Notes: a model not told the origin generated them from the sequence alone. 64,000 nucleotides of DNA from Streptomyces endocoffeicus (GCF_016741935.1 NZ_JAERRG010000004.1:186001-250000), one strand, 5' to 3'. Counted from the stretch's first letter, positions 54,702 through 62,671 are shown. Numbers and translations: made by a program.

Positions 54702-55550
54702 ATGAGGGAGCCGCGGGCGCTGTGGGAGGCCGTCTCGACCGCGATCGGCGGCGGTCCGGCCGCCCGGTTCCTGGAGCGGCTGGTGGCGGTGAACGTGGTG
54801 GAGGCCGCCACCCGGCTGGCCGCCCAGGCGTTCCTCACCGCCCTCCCCCTGCTGATGGCGGTGGCGGCCTTCGTCCCCGATGAGCTGCAGAACCTCCTGG
54901 CCGACTCCCTGCGCTCGGTGGTGGGCGTGCGCGGTGACGTTCTCGACGAGGTACGCCGTACGTTCACCACCCCGGGAACGGCCAAGAACACCTCGGGGGT
55001 CGTCGGACTGCTGGTCGCCCTGGTGTCCGCGACGGCGTTCAGCAGGGCGCTCCAGGCGATCTGCGAACGGTGCTGGGGGCTGCCCAGGGCGGCGGTGCGC
55101 GTGACGGCGTGGCGTTGGCTGCTGTGGCTGCTCGTCTGGCTCGCGGTGCTCCTCGTCCAGGCACCGGTGCGCAGGGGGTTCGGTACGGGCATCGTCTCCG
55201 GGCTGGCGCTGTCCCTGCTGTCGGCCGTTCTGCTGTGGTGGTGGACCCAGCATCTCCTGCTGAGTGGCCGCGTCACCTGGACCCATCTGCTGACGGGCGC
55301 CGTGTTCGCCGGTGTGGGAACCGTCCTGCTGGGTTACCTCTCCCGGCTGATCATGCCCGTGGCCATGGCCCGCAGCCTGGCCGACTTCGGCCCGCTCGGC
55401 CCCGTCTTCACCCTTCTGACCTGGCTGATCATCGTCTTTCTCATCGCCGTGGCCGGTCTCGCGGCCGGGCCGGCGGTGGCCTCGTCGGCCTGGTACGCAC
55501 GGACCATCCGCCCGCCGCGGGGACGGGAACGCCCCCTGAAGGCCCACTGA
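54702..55550 (+). CDS. YihY/virulence factor BrkB family membrane protein
   Basis: 282 residues with about six transmembrane helices. The family start is seen in the amphipathic segment VNVVEAATRLAAQAFLTALPLLMAVAAFVP, followed by SATAFSRALQAICERCWGL and HLLTGAVFAGVGTVLLGYLSRL. Members are inner-membrane proteins of unclear function; an association with envelope lipids has been suggested. It starts 25 bases after the preceding membrane gene, so the two are probably cotranscribed. A degenerate tandem repeat crosses its stop codon. Confidence 0.88.
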   Translation: MREPRALWEAVSTAIGGGPAARFLERLVAVNVVEAATRLAAQAFLTALPLLMAVAAFVPDELQNLLADSLRSVVGVRGDVLDEVRRTFTTPGTAKNTSGVVGLLVALVSATAFSRALQAICERCWGLPRAAVRVTAWRWLLWLLVWLAVLLVQAPVRRGFGTGIVSGLALSLLSAVLLWWWTQHLLLSGRVTWTHLLTGAVFAGVGTVLLGYLSRLIMPVAMARSLADFGPLGPVFTLLTWLIIVFLIAVAGLAAGPAVASSAWYARTIRPPRGRERPLKAH

Positions 55551-55647
55551 AGGCCCCCTGGACGCCTCCGAAGGCCCCTGAACGCCCCCGAAGGCCGCCT
55601 CGAATATCGTTCGAGAGCGGGAGTTCCGCACTGCTAGCGTCCCTCAC

Positions 55648-56379
55648 GTGGCGAAACTCAATCAGATCATCGCAGTGGAGAAGGGCGTCAAGTCCAAGAC
55701 GCAAGCGGACCTGACGGCGTCCCAGCGCCGTCTGGACAAGCCGGTGCTGCTGGCCGGGATTTCCCGGACGTATCAGCCGAAGGACGAGGAGGGCGAGCAG
55801 TTGCCGCCCGAGTCGACGCGGGTGCAGGTGAAGGCGGAGGACATCCTTCGGGAGACCGCGACGACGCTGACCCGGCTGTTCGATGTGACCGCCACCAAGG
55901 ACTGGACGAACTGCGAGGCCCGCGCGGACATCGAGGTCGAGGGGCGCACGCTGCTGCGTGATGTGCCGGTCTCGTATCTGCTGTTCCTGGAGAAGCAGCT
56001 GACGGATGTCGCCACCCTCATCCGCAGGCTGCCGACCCTGGACGCCGCCGAGTCGTGGTCACTCGACCCGTCGACGGACTGCTGGAAGACCGAGGCCGTG
56101 CGGACCGTCCGTACGAAGAAGGTGCCCAGGAACCATGTGAAGGCGGAGGCCACCGAGAAGCACCCGGCGCAGGTCGAGGTGTACTACGAGGACATCCCGG
56201 TCGGCTACTGGACGACCGTGAAGTTCTCCGGCGCCCTTCCGGCGCGGCGCGTCAATGAGGTGCTCGACCGGGTGGAGAAGCTCCAGCAGGCCGTCAAGTA
56301 CGCCCGCGAGGAGGCCAACGGCGTCGACGTCACCGATCAGCGCGTGGGCGAGGTGGTCTTCGGCTACCTGTTCGGGTAG
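55648..56379 (+). CDS. DUF7873-like protein of unknown function
   Basis: 243 residues. The sequence (MAKLNQIIAVEKGVKSKTQADL, YQPKDEEGEQLPPEST, EDILRETATTLTRLFDVTATKDW, TKKVPRNHVKAEATEKHPAQVEVYYEDIPVGYWTTVKFSG in part) is one I recognise as a conserved actinobacterial and phage-carried family; the family number is from memory. It is soluble, alpha/beta, Lys/Glu rich, with no catalytic motif visible. GTG start at 55648, 97 bases after the BrkB gene. The region right after it encodes the tRNA-like RNA, so an RNA-related role is an attractive but unproven inference. Confidence 0.75.
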   Translation: MAKLNQIIAVEKGVKSKTQADLTASQRRLDKPVLLAGISRTYQPKDEEGEQLPPESTRVQVKAEDILRETATTLTRLFDVTATKDWTNCEARADIEVEGRTLLRDVPVSYLLFLEKQLTDVATLIRRLPTLDAAESWSLDPSTDCWKTEAVRTVRTKKVPRNHVKAEATEKHPAQVEVYYEDIPVGYWTTVKFSGALPARRVNEVLDRVEKLQQAVKYAREEANGVDVTDQRVGEVVFGYLFG

Positions 56380-56477
56380 CGTCATGGACTCCCCGGCCGC
56401 CGGGTCAAGCGGCGGTGCGGGGTGCGCGAGGAGCGCAAGCTGATACTGAAGCTCGTCGTGATGCACGCGGTTGCGTT

Positions 56478-56559
56478 GGGAGGTATTGACCACCTCCCCG
56501 AGTACTTGGTCACGAGAGGGGACGGTCCGTCCCAGGAGGTAGCCGGGTTCAGCCCCCGG
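56478..56559 (+). ncRNA. Run of three hairpins, possible structured RNA upstream of the tRNA-like element
   Basis: Hairpin 1: GGGAGGT (56478-56484) with ACCTCCC (56492-56498), seven-base loop ATTGACC. Hairpin 2: GGGAC/GTCCC (56519-56533). Hairpin 3: CCGGG/CCCGG (56543-56559) with seven-base loop TTCAGCC, which looks like a T-arm. They do not close into a cloverleaf, so this is recorded only as a structured stretch. Confidence 0.3.
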
Positions 56560-56648
56560 TCTTCGAGCGGATCGTGCGCCCGTGGCACGCGTTCAATCTC
56601 AGATTCTCGCTCCAGCCTCAGCATTCGCCGCCGATCGTCTCACCGACC

Positions 56649-56753
56649 GGGCACGGGCTTGGTCGTCGGATGCCGGTTCGAATCCGGCCCGCCCCGCTTC
56701 GTGGAGCGGTAGTTCAACGGAAGAACACGACGACATCAGACTGACCCGTTCCC
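56649..56753 (+). ncRNA. tRNA-like RNA with circularly permuted order (candidate bacterial Y RNA, YrlA type)
   Basis: In 5' to 3' order: outer helix strand GGGCACGGG (56649-56657); GTCGTCG (56662-56668); a perfect T-arm GCCGG-TTCGAAT-CCGGC (56672-56688); acceptor-like strand CCGCCCC (56689-56695) capped by a short loop and paired with GGAGCGG (56703-56709, one mismatch); T8 and A9; D-arm GTTC-AACGGAA-GAAC (56712-56726) with the GG pair; CGACGAC (56728-56734), which pairs seven for seven with GTCGTCG; and CCCGTTCCC (56745-56753), pairing eight of nine with the outer strand. T-arm before D-arm with closed acceptor stem is the topology of bacterial Y RNAs. Confidence 0.6.
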
Positions 56754-56974
56754 ATCCGGGCGGGCGTGCGCAGTTGGGCGGCATCACAGGGCCCGGGGGA
56801 TGGCCAAACCCTCGGGTCCGCCTCTCCTCCCGTTCTCCTCCCGCCCGTCGCTCCCGTCACCCTTTGTGTGGCACCGAACGGCTGCGGATCGAGATCCCGT
56901 CCCAGTAGGGTCCTGCGTACGAGAGGGGGAATAACACCCGTGTATTCACCCGTTCTTGACCCGAGGTAGGCGCC

Positions 56975-57613
56975 ATGCTGCACGGCATCGACGTGAGTTC
57001 GCACCAGTCCACGTTCGACGCGGACGGACTGGCCTTCGTCTTCATCAAGGCCACCGAAGGCCGGTCGTACATCAACCCGAAGCAGGCCTCGCAGGCGTCC
57101 CGGGCGCGCAAGGCGGGATGCGTCGTCGGCTTCTACCACTTCCTGTGGCCGGGCAATATCTCGGCACAGGCGCGCTACTTCGTCGAGAAGTGCGCGTCCC
57201 AGAAGCACGATCTGCTCGCCGTGGACTGGGAGACCACCGGTTCCGGCACCCGCGCCAGCAACGCCGAGAAGGACCGGTTCATCCGCGAGGTCAAGAAGCT
57301 GCGGCCCACGCACCGGGTCATGCTCTACTGCAACCGGAACTTCTGGCTCAACCACGACACCACGTCGTACGCCGGTGACGGCCTGTGGATAGCGGACTAC
57401 GTGACGGCGGGCAAGCCGCGCATCAAGGCGAAGTGGCGGATCCACCAGTACACCGACCGCCCGCTGGACAAGGACGTGGCGAACTTCTCCAGCAAGTCCG
57501 CGCTGCAGGCCTGGGCCGACCCCAGCCGGGCGGCGCTCACCGCCGATGAGGAGGCGGAGGACGTGGCGGACGTCCACACGGCGGAGGACGCGGAGGACGC
57601 GGAGGACGCGTAA
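56975..57613 (+). CDS. GH25 family lysozyme-like glycoside hydrolase
   Basis: 212 residues. GH25 start GIDVSSHQ (catalytic-face Asp), FVFIKATEGRSYINP, GFYHFLWPGN and the catalytic Asp/Glu pair in LLAVDWETTGS are visible, followed by IADYVTAGKPRIKAKWRIHQYTD. It cleaves the glycan chains of peptidoglycan. No signal peptide is seen at the ATG start (56975), as in many phage or Streptomyces GH25 proteins. The C-terminal acidic tail is encoded by three perfect nine-base repeats (57581-57607). Confidence 0.88.
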   Translation: MLHGIDVSSHQSTFDADGLAFVFIKATEGRSYINPKQASQASRARKAGCVVGFYHFLWPGNISAQARYFVEKCASQKHDLLAVDWETTGSGTRASNAEKDRFIREVKKLRPTHRVMLYCNRNFWLNHDTTSYAGDGLWIADYVTAGKPRIKAKWRIHQYTDRPLDKDVANFSSKSALQAWADPSRAALTADEEAEDVADVHTAEDAEDAEDA

Positions 57614-57623
57614 CGTCGAGGAC

Positions 57624-57640
57624 GGGGCCTGACCGGCCCC
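57624..57640 (+). terminator. Hairpin after the GH25 gene
   Basis: GGGGCC (57624-57629) and GGCCCC (57635-57640) form a six-pair stem with a five-base loop ten bases after the lysozyme stop; a second short GGGCCCCTCGGGG stem follows. No T-run is present, which is usual for Streptomyces terminators. Confidence 0.45.
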
Positions 57641-57685
57641 GGGCCCCTCGGGGCGTTGTCGGTGGGGGCGCCTACGCTGCCCGGT

Positions 57686-57994
57686 ATGAGTTACGCAGAC
57701 CTGCGCGAACTCCGCAGCGCGCTCACCACCGCGTCGGACATCGCCTTCTCGCTGGACGCCGCACCCTCCGGACCGGAGACCGAGCTGCTCACCGACGCCC
57801 TGCGGCGGGCGCTCGCCGCGGCGGGATCGCTGACCGCCGAGCACGGTGCCACGGGCTGCCCGGAGCATCCGCGCGGGGCCGTCGATCCGCTGTACGGGGA
57901 TCCGGACGACCCGCTGCCGCCCGGCTACGGCCGCTGTCTGCTGTGCAACGACCGCAGACGGCGGGCCGGCGCACAGCGGCGCGGCTGGCGCTGA
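57686..57994 (+). CDS. Small hypothetical protein with Cys motifs
   Basis: 102 residues. An amphipathic N-terminal half (MSYADLRELRSALTTASDIAFSLD ... LTDALRRALAAAG) is followed by a possible metal-binding part: GCPEHP and CLLCNDRRRRAG. Pro/Asp/Gly loop between them. ATG at 57686 without a strong ribosome site. No family recognised. It converges on the EF-hand gene. Confidence 0.6.
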   Translation: MSYADLRELRSALTTASDIAFSLDAAPSGPETELLTDALRRALAAAGSLTAEHGATGCPEHPRGAVDPLYGDPDDPLPPGYGRCLLCNDRRRRAGAQRRGWR

Positions 57995-58028
57995 GCGCGC
58001 CGGCCGCGCCGTCGTCCGTACGGCCCGT

Positions 58029-58277
58029 TCAGGCGGTCTTCTCGCCGCCCTTGTTCTGGGCCGCCCAGAACTCGTCGAAGGTGAGCAGCCCGTCACCGTT
58101 GGAGTCGTGGGCGTTGATGACGGCCTGGGCGACGGGCTCCGTGACATACGGGTCCCCCAGCTGCGCCATCACGCTCTTGTACTCGGCCGCGGTGATCTGA
58201 CCGTCACCATTGAGGTCATACCGCTCGAACGCCTTGCGCGCCGCCTCGATGTCCGCCACCTGTTCCGCCCCTTCCAT
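58029..58277 (-). CDS. EF-hand calcium-binding protein (calerythrin-like)
   Basis: 82 residues with two canonical EF-hand loops: DLNGDGQITAAE and DSNGDGLLTFDE, each with Asp/Asn/Asp at positions 1, 3, 5 and Glu at 12. Flanking helices (AARKAFERYD, EPVAQAVINAH, FWAAQ) fit. Streptomyces carry several such small Ca-binding proteins, likely buffers or sensors. Start at ATG 58277 with AGGAAA upstream; in-frame codons continue to 58295. Confidence 0.93.
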   Translation of the reverse strand: MEGAEQVADIEAARKAFERYDLNGDGQITAAEYKSVMAQLGDPYVTEPVAQAVINAHDSNGDGLLTFDEFWAAQNKGGEKTA

Positions 58278-58365
58278 GCGTTTCCTGACCCGCACAGATT
58301 AGCGGTCGGGGGTGGCCGGTTCGTCTCGGCCATGTCACGGCGCGCTCGGCATCCGGTTCACGCCC

Positions 58366-59013
58366 TCAGACTTGGCGTCGTACCCGGCTCCCCCCGTTGA
58401 CCAGCCTCATATAGCGGTCCCAGTCCCACAGCGGGCCGGGGTCGGTGTGGTCGGTGCCGGGGACCTCCACATGGCCGATGATGTGGTCGCGGTTCTTGGG
58501 GATGCCGTAGCGGTCGCAGACGGCCGCGGTCAGGGCGGCGGACGAGGCGTACATCTCGTCCGTGAACCACTTGGGGTCGTCCACCCAGCCCTCGTGCTCG
58601 ATGCCGATGCTGCGGTTGTTGTAGTCCTTGTTGCCCGCGTGCCAGGCGACGTCCTTCTCCCGGACGAACTGCCCGATGTAGCCGTCGGCCGAGGCGACCA
58701 TGTAGTGGGTGGAGACCTGCTTGGCCGGGTCCTGGAAGATCTTCATCGCGTCCGGGAAGGTCTCCTGCGTCACATGGATGACGATGAAGTCGATGGGATA
58801 CGAGGTCGGGCGGCTGGAGACGCGGTAGTTGGAGGTGGAGGCCGGGATCCAGTGGGTGGGGGGATAGGCGGCCACGCGGCGGCGGCGTCTGCCGTCGGCG
58901 TGGGCGGTGGTGGCCGTTGCGGCCGTGGCGGCGAGTCCGGTGGCGGCGGTGGCGAGGTAGGCGCCCGAGCGGAGCAGGGCGCGCCGGGTGGGGGTGCGGC
59001 CGTGCGCTTCCAT
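58366..59013 (-). CDS. Tat-exported N-acetylmuramoyl-L-alanine amidase (Amidase_2/PGRP type)
   Basis: 215 residues. Signal TPTRRALLRSG plus a long Ala/Thr hydrophobic stretch ending AHADG is a twin-arginine signal peptide. The amidase domain has FIVIHVTQETFPDAMKIFQDP, STHYMVASADGYIGQFVREKDVAWHAGN, SIGIEHEGW and HVEVPGTDHTDPG with the zinc-ligand histidines. It is a close paralogue of the protein encoded at 14303-15037 and would remodel peptidoglycan outside the cell. ATG at 59013 with GGGAG upstream. Confidence 0.92.
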   Translation of the reverse strand: MEAHGRTPTRRALLRSGAYLATAATGLAATAATATTAHADGRRRRRVAAYPPTHWIPASTSNYRVSSRPTSYPIDFIVIHVTQETFPDAMKIFQDPAKQVSTHYMVASADGYIGQFVREKDVAWHAGNKDYNNRSIGIEHEGWVDDPKWFTDEMYASSAALTAAVCDRYGIPKNRDHIIGHVEVPGTDHTDPGPLWDWDRYMRLVNGGSRVRRQV

Positions 59014-59374
59014 GGGGGGTCTCCCGAATGTCGTAGCGGGGACAAAGGGGGTGACGCGTGGGGGTGTGACGCGCGTAGCGCGGTTCCATGGTGAGTCCTC
59101 GGCAGGGCCATGCCAAGAACCGCCACACAAAGAAAGATTTCGTGTCACGGTCTGGACCACTGAAGTTTCGAAAGAATCAGGTCGACAACAAAGGAAATTT
59201 GCCGCTCTACCCGCCATTAACAAGGCAAGTGTTACACCTCACCTGGGATTGGCTTGGAACTGGTCTACCGTCTCTGCGATAGTCGGGCCCGCGACCCCCA
59301 TTGACCCGAGCGAGGTCGCTTCCCCCGAATGCCACGGCGAACACCCCTTTCGCGCCATGGCCGGGGACGGAAGG
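59014..59374. other. Gene-free leader region of the Tat amidase
   Basis: No gene is supported. The segment 59120-59230 is the most AT-rich part of the surrounding 10 kb (AAAGAAAGATTTCG, GAAAGAATCAGG, CAACAAAGGAAATTTG) and is the probable promoter of the minus-strand amidase. I looked for a c-di-AMP (ydaO) riboswitch, common before cell-wall hydrolases in this genus, and did not find its core motifs. Confidence 0.4.
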
Positions 59375-59411
59375 GGCCCCCGTGCCATCGCCGCGCGACG
59401 ACACGGGGGCC
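59375..59411. terminator. Strong hairpin terminator after the ATP-binding protein gene
   Basis: GGCCCCCGTG (59375-59384) and CACGGGGGCC (59402-59411) are perfectly complementary (10 pairs). It lies 54 bases beyond the stop of the minus-strand gene at 59465. On the plus strand it is followed by a T-rich run (CTTTTT at 59422), so it could work in both directions. Confidence 0.7.
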
Positions 59412-59464
59412 TCTTTCAGCCTCTTTTTACGCTCCGCGTGAGGTCCGCAGCGGCGCACGTGCGA

Positions 59465-60091
59465 TCAGTTTTCGGCCACTCGCATTTCGAACCAGGTCGT
59501 CTTGCCGCACGGCAGCAGATCGACCCCCCACCGCTGGGAGAGCTGGTCGACCAGCATCAGCCCGCGTCCGCTGGTGTCGAGCTCCCCCACCGGCATCAGA
59601 CACGGAAGCCCCCGGGACGGGTCGCGGACCTCGACCCGGATCCAGCCGCGCCGCCGCAGCATCCGCAGCCCGAAGGTGCGGGCGCCGGTGTGCCGTACGG
59701 CGTTGCCGACGAGCTCGGAGACCAGCAGCACCGTGTGCTCGGCGAGCTGAAGACCCAGACCCCAGTCCCGCGCCACCACGAATTCGGCCATCCGGCGGGC
59801 GGTCCCCGCGGACTCGGGGCGGGAGGGCAGCCGCACCTCCTCGCACGCGGGGTTCCCGAAGAGGTCAAGCGCCCTGAGGGCCAGGTCGTCCTCGACGGAC
59901 GGCGCCCCCCGCACCGCAGCCGTACCAGTGCGCTGCTGCGGCTGCTCCATTCCCTCCAAGCCCGCCATGCCCCCCATCATGGCCGCCCAAAAGGCCATCC
60001 GGGGCGGAACCATGGGATTCCGAACACCGGAGCCCCAGGCTCCATAAATCCGATCCGACATATGCCAAGGGCAGTTGGGGAACCGCAACAT
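59465..60091 (-). CDS. ATP-binding protein, RsbW/SpoIIAB-like (HATPase_c)
   Basis: 208 residues. The conserved part starts near residue 80 (RLPSRPESAGTARRMAEFVV) with the N-box AEHTVLLVSELVGNAVRHTG, the G1 Asp in VEVRDPSRGLP and G2 DTSGRGLMLVDQLSQRWG. It belongs to the large Streptomyces family of anti-sigma-factor-like kinases. Start is uncertain: the ATG at 60091 follows AGGCGGG closely, and several later ATGs (for example before SDRIYG or GGMAG) are possible. A paralogue lies at 3000-3476. Partner unknown. Confidence 0.87.
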   Translation of the reverse strand: MLRFPNCPWHMSDRIYGAWGSGVRNPMVPPRMAFWAAMMGGMAGLEGMEQPQQRTGTAAVRGAPSVEDDLALRALDLFGNPACEEVRLPSRPESAGTARRMAEFVVARDWGLGLQLAEHTVLLVSELVGNAVRHTGARTFGLRMLRRRGWIRVEVRDPSRGLPCLMPVGELDTSGRGLMLVDQLSQRWGVDLLPCGKTTWFEMRVAEN

Positions 60092-60269
60092 CCCGCCTGA
60101 CCAGCGATGTCACCGCGCGTACGCGTGATCACCCAGCGTACCGGACCGGGTCAGTCGAGGGCCGATCATTGGCGAAGAAAATTCGCTCGCACGGGGCATA
60201 CCCGGCTCCACGACCCCGGCCGGGGTGACGTCGCGAACCCCGGCCGAGGCGATCGGAACCGGTCGGGTG

Positions 60270-61037
60270 TCAGCGGAACGTGGCCTTGCCCGGCCCGTCC
60301 TCGACAAAGCTGCGCATCCCGGTCTCCCGGTCCTCGGTGGCGAACAGCCCGGCGAACCAGTTCCGTTCGATGGCCAGACCGCTGTCGAGGTCCGTCTCCA
60401 GCCCCCGGTCCACCGACTCCTTGGCCGCGCGCAGCGCGATCGCCGGGCCCTTGGCCAGCCTCGCCGCCCAGGCATGGGCCTGCTCGTAGACCTCCTCGGC
60501 CGGTACGACGCGGTCCACCAGGCCGATGGCGAGCGCCTCGTCGGCCTTGACCTGACGGCCCGTGAAGATGAGGTCCTTGGCCTTGGCCGGGCCGACCAGC
60601 CGGGCCAGCCGCTGGGTGCCGCCCGCGCCCGGGATCAGGCCGAGCAGGATCTCGGGCTGGCCGAGCTTGGCGTTCTCCGCGGCGATCCGGAAGTCGGCGC
60701 ACAGCGCCAGCTCGCAGCCGCCGCCGAGGGCGTAGCCGGTGACGGCCGCCACCACGGGCTTGGGGATCCGGGCCACGGCGGTGAAGGACTCCTGCAGCTC
60801 ACCGGAGCGGACCACCATCGCGGCGTGGTCCATCTTCCGCATCTCCTTGATGTCCGCGCCGGCCGCGAACACCTTCTCACCGCCCCAGATGACCACCGCG
60901 CGCACGTCGTCGCGGCGGGTCACCTCGGCCGCGAGCTCCCGCAGCCGGTCCTGGGTGGCGATGTCGAGCGCGTTCATCGGGGGGCGGTCAAGGCGGAAGG
61001 TGGCAACGCCGTCGGCAACCTCGAGGTTCACAGTCAT
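60270..61037 (-). CDS. Enoyl-CoA hydratase/isomerase family protein
   Basis: 255 residues, crotonase fold. The oxyanion-hole segments are AAGADIKEM and GYALGGGCELALCADFRIA, and the acid residue lies in GQPEILLGLIPGAGGTQRLARLVG, matching classical enoyl-CoA hydratases (two catalytic Glu positions present: GGGCE and QPE). It probably hydrates trans-2-enoyl-CoA in fatty acid breakdown. ATG at 61037. Neighbours do not form an obvious beta-oxidation operon. Confidence 0.93.
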   Translation of the reverse strand: MTVNLEVADGVATFRLDRPPMNALDIATQDRLRELAAEVTRRDDVRAVVIWGGEKVFAAGADIKEMRKMDHAAMVVRSGELQESFTAVARIPKPVVAAVTGYALGGGCELALCADFRIAAENAKLGQPEILLGLIPGAGGTQRLARLVGPAKAKDLIFTGRQVKADEALAIGLVDRVVPAEEVYEQAHAWAARLAKGPAIALRAAKESVDRGLETDLDSGLAIERNWFAGLFATEDRETGMRSFVEDGPGKATFR

Positions 61038-61130
61038 GAGCGCAGGTTAGCGCCCGCTAACACGCGAGCGGAGGGGCGGGGGCGGGGGTGCCGGGCCGCC
61101 CTCGACAGGGCGCCCGGACACCGGCCGAGG

Positions 61131-62345
61131 TCAGGCCTTCCACTTCTCCCAGGACATGTTCCAGCCGTTGAGCCCGTTGTCCGGCTGGACGGTCTCGTCA
61201 TGGGAGTTCTTCACGATGACCACATCGCCGAGGATCGACTTGCGGAAGAACCAGGACGCCGGGGTGGAGGAGTCCCCTCCGCCGCGCTGGTCGAACAGGC
61301 CCACACAGCCGTGGCTGACATTGGACGAACCGAACGTGGGCCGCCCCGCCCAGTAGTTGCCGTGGATGAAGGTGCCGGAGGTCGACAGCCGCATGGCGTG
61401 CGGCACGTCCTTGATGTCGTACTCCCCGCCGAAGCCGACCGTGGCGCCGTCCATCCGGATCACCGGATGCTTCTCGCTGATCACCATCTTGCCGTTGTAG
61501 GTCTCATGGCCGGGCGCGCCGGAGGTGATGGGGATGGTCTTGATGGTCTTGCCGTCCCGCTTGACCGTCATCTTCTTGGACTTGGCGTCGACGACGGAGA
61601 TCTGGCTGCGGCCGATGGTGAACGTCACGGACTTCCGCTGCTCGCCGTACACCCCCGGCCTGCCCTCGATCCCGTCGAGGTCCATGCGGAGCGTCACCTT
61701 GGTGCCGGGCTTCCAGTACTCCTCCGGCCGGAAGTCCAGCCGGTCGTTGCCGAACCAGTGGCCCTCGATCGGCACCGACGGTGAGGCGCTGACCTTTATC
61801 CCCTTCTCCACGTCCGCCGGGTGGGTGATGCCGCGGTTGAAGTGGAGCGAGACCGGCATGCCGACGCCGACCGTCGTGCCGTCCTCCGGGGTGTAGATGC
61901 CCACGAAGGTGTTCTTGGGGCGGAGGGTGGTGAAGGTGGCGTGCTCGGCCGTGGTCAGACCGTGGGCGTCCTTGGCGACCGCGTCCACGGTGTAGGTGGT
62001 GTCCGAGCGGAGATGGGCGTCGGGCCGCCAGCTCTTCCCGCCCTGGGCGATCTTCCCCTCGACCGCGGTGCCCTTCGCGTCCTTGACCTTGACCGAGGAC
62101 AGGGTGCCCTTCGCCGAGGTGACCTTCAGCGCGCCGCTGGTGTCCACGCCCTTGGCGCCGTCCTTGGGCGCGATGGTCACCACGGCCCGCGAGGTCTTGG
62201 GCCGGTCGCCCTTGCCGTCCCCGCCCTTCTTACCGTCGTCGGAGCCGCCGCACGCGGCCACCGCCATCAGCAACACCCCGAGCAGCAGCGCGAGAAGCCC
62301 CTTGCGGCCGCCCCGCGCCGCCCCCGGTATCCGCCGCATCCTCAC
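61131..62345 (-). CDS. L,D-transpeptidase lipoprotein (Ig-like domains plus YkuD)
   Basis: 404 residues. A lipoprotein signal (LLALLLGVLLMAVAACGG) and Lys/Gly/Asp linker precede two Ig-like domains (VVTIAPKDGAKGVDTSGAL; VGIYTPEDGTTVGVGMPVSLHFNRGI) and a YkuD domain with FIHGNYW and the catalytic SNVSHGCVGLFD. This is the layout of mycobacterial LdtMt2-type enzymes that form 3-3 cross-links in peptidoglycan. I chose the GTG at 62345, seven bases after GGGAG; the ATG at 62339 is possible. Confidence 0.93.
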   Translation of the reverse strand: MRMRRIPGAARGGRKGLLALLLGVLLMAVAACGGSDDGKKGGDGKGDRPKTSRAVVTIAPKDGAKGVDTSGALKVTSAKGTLSSVKVKDAKGTAVEGKIAQGGKSWRPDAHLRSDTTYTVDAVAKDAHGLTTAEHATFTTLRPKNTFVGIYTPEDGTTVGVGMPVSLHFNRGITHPADVEKGIKVSASPSVPIEGHWFGNDRLDFRPEEYWKPGTKVTLRMDLDGIEGRPGVYGEQRKSVTFTIGRSQISVVDAKSKKMTVKRDGKTIKTIPITSGAPGHETYNGKMVISEKHPVIRMDGATVGFGGEYDIKDVPHAMRLSTSGTFIHGNYWAGRPTFGSSNVSHGCVGLFDQRGGGDSSTPASWFFRKSILGDVVIVKNSHDETVQPDNGLNGWNMSWEKWKA

Positions 62346-62671
62346 AACAGGTCTCCCCTCCCCCGGGCCGCGCCCCCGCGGCAAACCCGATAACGCGCAG
62401 GCGCGCCTGGCGATAGGTAATCACACGCCTCCGACAGTGGACTCCCCCCGATGGTCACGTTTCAGTCCCAGGCCGGAAGGGCTCCACGATGATCGGCGGG
62501 TGGCGGCAGCGGAAAACGTGCGAGTCGGCGGGATTACGGGCAGAACAGGTGGGAGAGCGCGGGCCGGGCCGTGCGGGACGGGACACCGCGGGCCCACCGG
62601 CCCGCCATGAGGTGCTGCCCGCCTCCCTCCCGCCGAGCGGAGGCGGTTGGCCGCGAGCCGCGGAGGCCGAT
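62346..62671. other. Divergent gap between the L,D-transpeptidase and glgX
   Basis: 326 bases with no supported gene. The best promoter-like part is 62408-62465 (GATAGGTAATCACACG, GGTCACGTTTCAG). Long open frames on the minus strand through here are shadows of glgX. Confidence 0.35.

Noticed and set aside
52223..55276. 1017-codon minus-strand open frame.
   Set aside because: It runs opposite two membrane-protein genes and shares the strand but not the frame of the DAGK-like gene. The product is low-complexity with no recognised domain.
56470..56560. A serine-type tRNA with anticodon TGA.
   Set aside because: The loop ATTGACC and a T-arm-like hairpin are suggestive, but the distance between arms is about 40 bases and no D-arm or acceptor stem closes the structure.
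56660..56730. Two unrelated halves of ordinary tRNA genes.
   Set aside because: Considered first. Neither half has its normal partner strand outside, but the two halves pair with each other at the acceptor and anticodon stems, so a single permuted RNA explains more.
59014..59374. A c-di-AMP (ydaO) riboswitch ahead of the cell-wall amidase.
   Set aside because: The expected conserved GGGGGAACC-type core was not found on the relevant strand.
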